From positions 62,001 to 126,000 of the forward strand of contig JAXDKG010000045.1 in assembly GCA_034667225.1 (NCBI GenBank): a stretch of DNA of 64,000 nucleotides, in the 5' to 3' direction. The translations under genes were made by a program, and so were the position numbers. Of this stretch, positions 41,570 to 48,245 are shown one piece after another. Under the pieces are notes generated by a model. That model saw nothing but the letters and a program-made list of their open reading frames with translations. It did no database searches and was not told the origin of the DNA. Position 1 is the first letter of the stretch. Each line of letters begins with the position of its first letter. The stretch is from DATMER01 sp034667225. Its GTDB lineage: Bacteria; Acidobacteriota; Thermoanaerobaculia; Multivoradales; UBA5704.

Positions 41570-43136
41570 GTAACCGATAGAGATCCTGGCCCGGAAGCAC
41601 GCGCCCAGGGACGACCGTGAAGGCGGCAGAGAAGCCCGCCCGTTGCACGGCGCGCCGTACCCGATCATCTTCAATCCCATAGGGGTAGGCAAAGAAGCGT
41701 GGGAGGGGGAGGCCGAGCTTGGCGAGGTCCTGCCGCGAGCCGGCGATTTCCTCGTCGAGCTCGCCATCGGCCACTCGGGTGAGGTTGGGATGGGTGCGCG
41801 AGTGGGCTCCCACCTCGATTCCCCTGGCCATGACATCCCGCAACCCGTCCGCATCGAGCAGGGGGAGCGATCGCGCGCCCCGGCCACGGTCCCATTCGTT
41901 GATGCCGCCCAGCCGTCCGCTGACGGCGAAGGTCACTGCGGGCGTTCCGTCCAGCAGGGGGAGAGCGGCTTGGGCGAGATCCTCGTAGGCATCGTCGAAG
42001 GTCAGTAGGATGGGGCGGCGGGGGAGGCCGCCGCGCCCTTCGAGGAAGCGCACGGCCTCGTTCGCGCTGATGGGATGGTAGCCGGCGCGCCGCAGGGACT
42101 CGAGCTGGCTGCGGAAGCGCTCGGCAGGCACGGAGTAGCGCTCCAGGACAGGATCGCCGGCCAGGTCGGCGACCGCGTGATACGCGAGCACGCGCAGCGG
42201 CCTCGGTCGCGGGATGCCTCCCGCCTCGCGCACGCCTCGCCAGTACTCCAGCATGCGCACCCGGCGGAACCAGCGGAACATCAGGGCCGATCCACCCTTG
42301 GCGCGCTCCGCCAGGAAAAGAACGGGCGGCTTCAGCACCACGGCGAGCAGGGCGCCAAGGCCGGGCACCTCCAGGACCCAACGGAACGGGCGCCCGCGAG
42401 TCGCGAAGACGGCTTCGGCGCGGTTTGGATGCTTGCGCGCGAAGCCGACGTCGGCCCTTCCGGTCTGGCGCCACTGCCTCAGGTGTTGCCGCGGGGTCAC
42501 GATGTAGCGCTGCCAGCTCACCGCCTCGGGATTGAACACGATACGGCAGCCGGCATCGAGCAGCCTCTGGCCGAAGTCGAGGTCCTCATCGCCGTAGGTA
42601 CCGCCCTTGGTAAAAGCGTCGTCGAAGGCGCCCAGGCGGCGGAAAAGCTCTCGGGGGAGCGAGATCTGCCCGGTCAGCAGATCGTAGGAGGTCAGCTCCG
42701 TGCCGGGTACGGCGAGCTTGCGCGCCCGGTTCTCGGCCCAGACGCCGACGGCCCGGCTCAAAAGCCCCTTCGGCGAGTCCGGATGGAGTGGGATGTGCCC
42801 GAGCACCACCTCGGCGCCTTCGCGGTGCGAGCGATCGTGCTCGGCGAGCAGGCGCGGGTGCGCCTCCATGTCGTCATCCAGGAAGAGAAGGATTTCCCCC
42901 TTTGCCGCTGTGGCCCCCCGGTTGCGGGCGCTCGCCGCGCCGGCGTTCGCCTGCTCCAGGACGGTGAACGGGAAGGATGGGCGCAACTCGCGCAGGGCCT
43001 GTACCGTGCCGTCGGTCGAGCCATCGACCACCACGATCGCCTCGAAATCGCGCAGCTCCTGCCCTTCCAGAGCCCGGACCGCGGCGAGCGCCAACTCGCG
43101 CCTCTGGTAGGTGGGGAAAACTAGGCTGAAGCGCAC
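41502..43136 (-). CDS. GT2 glycosyltransferase fused to polysaccharide deacetylase
   Basis: 544 residues from GTG 43136, which starts exactly at the first strand (RFSLVFPTYQRRELAL) and overlaps the methyltransferase stop by 16 nt. Residues ~1-230 are a GT-A glycosyltransferase (AIVVVDGSTDGT, LFLDDDMEAHP, TYGDEDLDFGQRLLDAG). A linker follows. Residues ~310-544 are a NodB-type deacetylase: RVLAYHAV, LTFDDAYEDL (catalytic Asp and metal Asp), GAHSRTHPNL (metal His), FFAYPYG. Such a fusion could add a sugar and de-N-acetylate it. Last gene of the glycan operon; convergent overlap of 68 nt with wzt. Confidence 0.88.
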   Translation of the reverse strand: MRFSLVFPTYQRRELALAAVRALEGQELRDFEAIVVVDGSTDGTVQALRELRPSFPFTVLEQANAGAASARNRGATAAKGEILLFLDDDMEAHPRLLAEHDRSHREGAEVVLGHIPLHPDSPKGLLSRAVGVWAENRARKLAVPGTELTSYDLLTGQISLPRELFRRLGAFDDAFTKGGTYGDEDLDFGQRLLDAGCRIVFNPEAVSWQRYIVTPRQHLRQWRQTGRADVGFARKHPNRAEAVFATRGRPFRWVLEVPGLGALLAVVLKPPVLFLAERAKGGSALMFRWFRRVRMLEYWRGVREAGGIPRPRPLRVLAYHAVADLAGDPVLERYSVPAERFRSQLESLRRAGYHPISANEAVRFLEGRGGLPRRPILLTFDDAYEDLAQAALPLLDGTPAVTFAVSGRLGGINEWDRGRGARSLPLLDADGLRDVMARGIEVGAHSRTHPNLTRVADGELDEEIAGSRQDLAKLGLPLPRFFAYPYGIEDDRVRRAVQRAGFSAAFTVVPGRVLPGQDLYRLPRIEIFRHDHGWRFRLKLALAR

Positions 43137-43729
43137 GGTCTCAGAACCTTGAGGACCCAGGTATAGCCGGCTTTGTTCGTCACGCGCGTGGTGTCCTCGA
43201 CGGCGTAGACCGACTCCAGCCATTTCCAGATGCGGAGCGTGCGAGCGGTTTCGATCCCCGCGAACATGGAGACGAGGAAGGCCCCGCCCGGCGCCAGGCT
43301 CGGCTCGTAATGCCGCACGGCCGCGAGCGGATCGTCGAAGTACTCCAGGCATTCGTTGAAGACGATCAGGTCGAACATCTCGCCTGGTTCCCAGGTTGTC
43401 GCATCCGCGCAGACGAAGGATGTCTTATCGTCGGACTTCGCACGCTGGATTGCCTCGGCGGAGACGTCGACCCCCACGAACCGCGAATAGCGCGCGGGAT
43501 CGAGCCTCTCCTGGAGGATGCCTTCGCCGCAGCCGATCTCCAGGATGCGCCCTCCCGGCTTCAGAAAGTGGCAGTAGCCCACGAGGACGCTGAAGCGGCC
43601 CAGCTCTTCGATGCCGCGCAGGTAGTCCCATTTGCCGCGCGCGTAGTCGGAGTCCATCTTCTCCCGGCCGCCGCGCATCTTCTGGTAGGGGAGGACCAGC
43701 GAGAGCCCTCGCCGAATCGTCTTCATCAT
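43121..43729 (-). CDS. class I SAM-dependent methyltransferase
   Basis: About 202 residues from ATG 43729, which overlaps the preceding stop (ATGA) and follows GGAGGGCCGGAG. SAM-binding motif I is ILEIGCGEGILQERL (about residues 60-74), followed by FVGVDVSAEAI and DLIVFNECLEYF (motif II/III region). A small UbiE/type-11-like fold. In this locus it could methylate a sugar hydroxyl of the surface glycan, possibly as an end cap recognised by the Wzt domain; that is inference. Confidence 0.88.
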   Translation of the reverse strand: MMKTIRRGLSLVLPYQKMRGGREKMDSDYARGKWDYLRGIEELGRFSVLVGYCHFLKPGGRILEIGCGEGILQERLDPARYSRFVGVDVSAEAIQRAKSDDKTSFVCADATTWEPGEMFDLIVFNECLEYFDDPLAAVRHYEPSLAPGGAFLVSMFAGIETARTLRIWKWLESVYAVEDTTRVTNKAGYTWVLKVLRPCASA

Positions 43730-44550
43730 CTCCGGCCCTCCTGTCGTGACCACTGCCATGCCGCGGACAGCAGGCCGCGTACGTAGGCGATCTCTTCGCG
43801 CGGGGTCCGCCCGCTCCGTCCCATCCGGAAGAGGCGGCCAGCCACGTCGCCGGTCAGGCGCCGCACATCGCGATGCTTGGCGTAGAAGGCTCCCTGGCCG
43901 CGGCCGTAGTCATAGCGCAGGCTGGCGTGCTCGGACCAGGGCCTCCAGGCACGGTGATAGACCACTGCCGCGGGATCGAACACGATTCGGCAGCCCGCCT
44001 CCAGCAGGCGGCGGCAGAGGTCGTTGTCCTCCGCCGCGGGGTAGGGGGTGCCAGGGCCGAGACGCTCGTCGAAGCCGCCGATCGCATCCAGGACCGAACG
44101 GTGGAGAGCGAGATTCATGGGCCAGATCACGTCGCGGGCGCTCCTCCCCTCGTAAACCGCGGGGGTGGTCGAGGGGTTCAGAGAGGGCGCGAAGCCGTCA
44201 GCGGATTCCGGTTCAGCGGCGAGCACGCGGCCAGTGACCACGGTGCGCGGACCGCCTTCGATGAGGGTCGCCATCATCCGGCCATACCAATCCCGCTCGA
44301 CCAGCACGTCGTCGTGGGTGAACACCAGATGGTCATGGATGGCGGAGCGGGTCCCCAGGTTGTTGGCCCGGCTCAGGCCGCGGGATTCGGTCCACAGATA
44401 GCGGACACCCGAGAGCCCCGGGTGCGGCCGGTTGCTCTGATCGACGACGATCACCTCGTCGGGCTGGGGATCTGCGCGCAGGATCGAGGCCACCGTGTCT
44501 GCCAGCAGGTCGGGGCGATTGCGCGAGGCGAGGATGACGGAGCCGTTCAT
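43726..44550 (-). CDS. family 2 glycosyltransferase (rhamnosyltransferase-like)
   Basis: 274 residues from ATG 44550 (ATGA overlap with the deacetylase gene upstream). GT-A motifs: SVILASRNRPDLLADTVASI, EVIVVDQSN, VFTHDDVLVERDW (DxD equivalent HDDV), AEDNDLCRRLLEAG (acceptor/base). The C-terminus is helical with many Arg. Members of this group transfer rhamnose and other sugars in O-antigen synthesis. Donor not determinable. Stop overlaps the methyltransferase start. Confidence 0.88.
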   Translation of the reverse strand: MNGSVILASRNRPDLLADTVASILRADPQPDEVIVVDQSNRPHPGLSGVRYLWTESRGLSRANNLGTRSAIHDHLVFTHDDVLVERDWYGRMMATLIEGGPRTVVTGRVLAAEPESADGFAPSLNPSTTPAVYEGRSARDVIWPMNLALHRSVLDAIGGFDERLGPGTPYPAAEDNDLCRRLLEAGCRIVFDPAAVVYHRAWRPWSEHASLRYDYGRGQGAFYAKHRDVRRLTGDVAGRLFRMGRSGRTPREEIAYVRGLLSAAWQWSRQEGRR

Positions 44551-45365
44551 CCCAGACACTCGCCAAGACGCTTCTTCAGGGTTTCCGCTGGCCATTCGTG
44601 AACCGTCAGCCGCGGCAGCGCGAAGAGCGGCGAGGAGGGAACGAGGCGCCGCGGCACGGTGGTGAAGGCGGCTCGGTAGCCGGCGCGGCGCGCCAGGCCC
44701 TCGGTTTCCTCGGAGACGTCGCCCGGCTTGCCGAAGGGGTAGGCGAGCAGCGTCACCGGCCTGCCCAACAACTCCTCCAGCCGGGCTTTCGCGACCTCCA
44801 ACTCGCGCTTCTGCTCGACGGCCGGCAGCAGGGCGAGCGACGGATGGGAGAGCGTGTGCGCCCCGATCTCGACGCCGGGCCGGGATGCGAGATCGCGCAG
44901 CTCGTCCACGGTCAGCGGGCGTCCGCGGTCGGAATCCTCCTTCCAGGCCAGGGTTGCGAGGCGTCCCCGCCGCTCGCGGCTCGGCAGGCCCTTGAGGCGC
45001 GTATGAAGCTTTTTGCGGAGTCCGGGCTCGATGCCGGCGATCTCGTCCCACCAGAACTTGCCGCCGTCGAGCACGGGCTCGACCGTCACGAAGACAGTGA
45101 CCGGCACCTTTACCGCGATGGGCAGAGCCTCGGACAGGTTGTCCGCATAGCCGTCGTCGAACGTGATGGCGACTGCGCCGTCCTTGTAACGCCGTTCGAC
45201 CAGATTGCGGAGCGGCACGATCGGGTGCTCGCGGGCCAGCATCTCCAGGTGCCTGGCGAACGTCTCCGGCCTGACCGCTTGGCCGTACGGATCGTCCTGA
45301 GTCTCCGATATACGGTGATAGACGAGGACGGCTGCGCGCGGCCAGAGCCTTCGGAGGAGGTTCAT
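44547..45365 (-). CDS. polysaccharide deacetylase (NodB homology)
   Basis: 272 residues. Carbohydrate esterase family 4 type: AVLVYHRISE, VAITFDDGYADNL (catalytic base and metal Asp), IGAHTLSHPSLALL (metal His pair), LLAYPFGKPGDVS. It should remove N-acetyl groups from a sugar of the locus's glycan. There is no signal peptide, so it would act in the cytoplasm on a lipid-linked intermediate. Overlaps both neighbours by 4 nt. Confidence 0.9.
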   Translation of the reverse strand: MNLLRRLWPRAAVLVYHRISETQDDPYGQAVRPETFARHLEMLAREHPIVPLRNLVERRYKDGAVAITFDDGYADNLSEALPIAVKVPVTVFVTVEPVLDGGKFWWDEIAGIEPGLRKKLHTRLKGLPSRERRGRLATLAWKEDSDRGRPLTVDELRDLASRPGVEIGAHTLSHPSLALLPAVEQKRELEVAKARLEELLGRPVTLLAYPFGKPGDVSEETEGLARRAGYRAAFTTVPRRLVPSSPLFALPRLTVHEWPAETLKKRLGECLG

Positions 45366-46030
45366 GTCTTCACCGCCCGCGCCGCGACGATCACCGGGAA
45401 GTGCTCGTCGTGCTTGTCGAGGAGACGGCGGGGGACCTCCTCCTTTGCCATGCCGGAGAGGAAGGCGGTCGCCGCCAGCACGTTGCCATAGGCGCGGACT
45501 GTCACCTGCCCGAACGACTCCTCCAAAAGCCGGCTCATGGAGGCTGGGGTGAAGCGCCAGAAATCCCCGCTGCGCACGCGGCTGACCGCCGGGCCGGTGA
45601 CGAGGAGAATCCCGCCGGGCCGGAGCAGGTGATGGCAGCTTCTCACCGCCGCGGGCAGGTCGTAGATGAGGTGGAGTGTCTGGGTGAGGATGAAGCAGTC
45701 GAAGGCCCTGGGTGGCAAACCGGTGAGCTTCGACAAGTCAGCGACGATCGTGGCCCGCGGGTTGGCGGGATCGATGTCGAGCACGTCCCGACCCTCGACG
45801 CTGGAGCCGTAGCGGTCCGTGTAGCCGCTGTCCTGCACCTCGAGCACCCGGCCGCGGATGTCGGCCCGGTGCTCGGCCAGGAAACCCTCGATGTAGTGGC
45901 GGTCCACCGGCGTGCCCCGGTCGAAGCCCCAGAAATCGCTGAGCGGCCGGGTACGGCGCAGGATCGCGGGCCACGCCGGACGGAGCAGACGGCGCCAGCG
46001 GCGATCACTCTCGTTCCAGGGTACGGTCAC
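45362..46030 (-). CDS. SAM-dependent methyltransferase
   Basis: 222 residues from GTG 46030, which overlaps the preceding stop (GTGA). The fold is a class I methyltransferase with a modified motif I (RGRVLEVQDSGYTDRYGSS), then RDVLDIDPANP, FDCFILTQTLHLIYDL and LRPGGILLVTGP. It resembles methyltransferases found in glycosyltransferase clusters. The stop overlaps the deacetylase start by 4 nt. Target probably a glycan hydroxyl; this is inference. Confidence 0.85.
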   Translation of the reverse strand: MTVPWNESDRRWRRLLRPAWPAILRRTRPLSDFWGFDRGTPVDRHYIEGFLAEHRADIRGRVLEVQDSGYTDRYGSSVEGRDVLDIDPANPRATIVADLSKLTGLPPRAFDCFILTQTLHLIYDLPAAVRSCHHLLRPGGILLVTGPAVSRVRSGDFWRFTPASMSRLLEESFGQVTVRAYGNVLAATAFLSGMAKEEVPRRLLDKHDEHFPVIVAARAVKT

Positions 46031-47049
46031 ACCGTCCTCCCGGCTCGAAAGCCGTAGACCAGCCCCCGGGCAGTGCCGCCCAGCACCAGCAGCTCCTCGC
46101 GCACTCCACTCCATTGACGCCGCCGGACGGCTCCGGCAGCCATTCCGCCCCGCATCCGGAGCCAGCCGGCGAGGACGCCGAGCGCGTGCAGGTCGCGCCC
46201 GCGCAGCCAGAGTCCGCAGCAGGCTCCGATGCCTCGTCCGTACGCCGAACGGCTGGCGAGGCGCCGGTCGCGCGGCTGGCGCTCGTGGTAGATCACGGCC
46301 TGCGGCTCATAGCGGATGCGCGCACCGGCTCGCAGCAGGCGGTAGAGAAGGTCCATGTCCTCGCCGGAGCCTCCGGGAGAACCGGCGCCGAGGCGCTCGT
46401 CGAAGCCGCCGACGCGGAGGAGCAAGTCGCGCCGAGCCGCGAAGTTGCCACCCGTTCCCACCAGCCAGGGGAGAGCGCGGCCTGCGAAGTCGGCGGGCAG
46501 GGCGGAGGTGCGGGAAGAGACCGCGTAGAGACCGGGCTGCTCGGGGCCGAGGGGCAGGACGCGGCCGGTGACGGCATCGGGAGGGTGGGTCCCTCCGGTC
46601 CCTCCCCCCTGGGAGGGGGCGGTTGGGAACGGGGGGAGGCTAGGAGGGGAGATCTGCGCGCTTGCCACGACCTCATCGCCTTCGGAGCTCCCCCCTCCTA
46701 ACCTCCCCCCAGAGCCAACCCTCCCCCTCCCCGGGGGGAGGGACCGGAAGGCCTGCTCCAGCGCCGCCACCCACCCGATATCCGGCACACAGTCGTCGTC
46801 CGTCACCGCGAGCACCGGGCAGCGAGCCTCGGCCAGGGCGAGGTTGCGCGAGGCCGCGAGACCGCGGCGCTCCTGGCGCAAGTGGCGTACCGGCAGTCCC
46901 CGCGCCTCGATCGTAGCGGGCACGTTGCCCTGGTCCACGACGATCACCTCCGCGGGCTGGACGGCTCCCAGGGCCAGCGCCTCCAAGCAGCGGGCCAAGC
47001 CCTGGGGACGGTCGAGGGTCGCCACGGCCACTGTGAGGTCAGCCCTCAT
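46027..47049 (-). CDS. family 2 glycosyltransferase carrying an in-frame repeat insertion
   Basis: 340 residues from ATG 47049 (ATGA overlap with the GT4 gene). GT-A motifs: LTVAVATLDRPQGLARCLEA, EVIVVDQGN, LAVTDDDCVPDIGW (DxD), GSGEDMDLLYRLLRAG. About 51 residues in the middle (from just after FRSLPP to just before PDAV) are encoded by the palindromic element at 46595-46747 and are low complexity (SPPSLPPFPTAPSQGGGTGG). They interrupt the domain between the DxD strand and the acceptor part, so activity depends on the insert looping out. Confidence 0.85.
   Translation of the reverse strand: MRADLTVAVATLDRPQGLARCLEALALGAVQPAEVIVVDQGNVPATIEARGLPVRHLRQERRGLAASRNLALAEARCPVLAVTDDDCVPDIGWVAALEQAFRSLPPGRGRVGSGGRLGGGSSEGDEVVASAQISPPSLPPFPTAPSQGGGTGGTHPPDAVTGRVLPLGPEQPGLYAVSSRTSALPADFAGRALPWLVGTGGNFAARRDLLLRVGGFDERLGAGSPGGSGEDMDLLYRLLRAGARIRYEPQAVIYHERQPRDRRLASRSAYGRGIGACCGLWLRGRDLHALGVLAGWLRMRGGMAAGAVRRRQWSGVREELLVLGGTARGLVYGFRAGRTV
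46595..46747. repeat. 153-bp palindromic element inside a glycosyltransferase gene
   Basis: Imperfect inverted repeat with ~55-nt arms (46595-46649 and 46692-46747) around a ~42-nt centre. Outer ends CCGGTCCCTCCCCCC and GGGGGGAGGGACCGG match exactly; the inner parts share GGGGGGAGG-TAGGAGGGG. The length is a multiple of three and the gene reads through it. It is a third sequence type compared with the elements at 12582 and 15976. Confidence 0.85.
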
Positions 47050-48245
47050 GAGACCAGCTTCTCGTAGAGGGCTTCGAAGGCATCGACCGTGCGTTGCCAG
47101 CCCAGGTGGGCGACGGCCCATTCGCGGGCCTCGGTGGCGAGGGCGACGCGGCGGTCCCGGTCTTCAAGAAGGCCGGCGATCGCCTCGGCGGTCTCCTCGT
47201 CGCTGTCGGCCAGGAGCAACGGCGCGCCGCCGAGGCCCTCGGCTGCCAGGGGCGAGGCCACGACCGCCTTGCCGGCGGCGAGGGCTTCCAGAACCTTCAC
47301 CCGCATGCCTCCGCCGGATGAGAGAGGCGCGGCGATCACTGCGGCTCGGTCGAGCCAGGGCTCGATGCTCGGCACGCGGCCGGTGACCACAATACCTGGA
47401 CCGGCAATATCGCTGATATCGGGAGGGGCGTCTCCGACCAGGTGCAGCACGGCTTCGGGGCAGCGCTGCCGTACCCGGGGGAAGATCGACTTGGCCAAGC
47501 GAATCGCGGCCTCCACGTTGGGTGGATGGTTGAAGTTGCCCACGAAGAGAACGGAGAGCGGCGCCTGCCCGGCGGGGTCGAGCGGCCGCTCGGGCGTCTC
47601 GATTCCGAGCGGGATCACCACCAGGGGTGTGGCGGATGAGTAGGGGAGCATGGCCTCGCGGTCACGCAGCGTGAGCACCACCACGGCATCGGCCCGCCTT
47701 GCCACGGCACGCTCGTAGCGCTCCCAGGCCCGCATCTCCAGATACCCGCGAAGATTTTGATCGCCTGAGCGCCAGCGCTCCCGGGCGGCGTGCGCGCCGG
47801 GCTCGTACTGATTGAGGACGCGCCGCGATCGAACACAAGCGAGATACTGGCCCATCACGTGGTACTCGGCCTGCACCACCTCGGGGCGCCAGCTGGCGTC
47901 GAGGGCGCGCAGGCGCTCCTCGAAGGCGGGCAAAGCGCACCAGGTCGCCCACTTGGGGCGCATGGCGAGCAGCGATTCGGCTGTCCGCAGGTGCTTGCCC
48001 ACCCGCTCGCGCAGATTCTTCGACCGGCGCCGTCCTCGCCGGGGCAGCTCTTCGGCGATCTCGCAGCGCTCGCTCAGATCAGGATCGATCCCGGCCTCGT
48101 CTTCGCCGCGCAGGCAGAGCAGCGCTACACGGTGCCGCGCTGCGAGGCCGCCGATCAGGTGCGCCATGGCTCTCGCGCCGCCGTGCAGGGCGTCCCGCCG
48201 CGGTGGATAAGGCGCGAGGAAGAGCAGCCGGCGCTCAGGCGGCAT
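47046..48245 (-). CDS. family 4 glycosyltransferase (GT-B fold)
   Basis: 399 residues from ATG 48245, overlapping the preceding stop by 11 nt. N-terminal acceptor half starts RRLLFLAPYPPRRDALHGGA; the donor half has PLSVLFVGNFNHPPNVEAAI, VLHLVGDAPPD, GIVVTGRVPSIEPWL, and the catalytic E-x7-E region SSGGGMRVKVLEALAAGKAV. A retaining glycosyltransferase for the surface glycan. Sugar unknown. Confidence 0.9.
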   Translation of the reverse strand: MPPERRLLFLAPYPPRRDALHGGARAMAHLIGGLAARHRVALLCLRGEDEAGIDPDLSERCEIAEELPRRGRRRSKNLRERVGKHLRTAESLLAMRPKWATWCALPAFEERLRALDASWRPEVVQAEYHVMGQYLACVRSRRVLNQYEPGAHAARERWRSGDQNLRGYLEMRAWERYERAVARRADAVVVLTLRDREAMLPYSSATPLVVIPLGIETPERPLDPAGQAPLSVLFVGNFNHPPNVEAAIRLAKSIFPRVRQRCPEAVLHLVGDAPPDISDIAGPGIVVTGRVPSIEPWLDRAAVIAAPLSSGGGMRVKVLEALAAGKAVVASPLAAEGLGGAPLLLADSDEETAEAIAGLLEDRDRRVALATEAREWAVAHLGWQRTVDAFEALYEKLVS

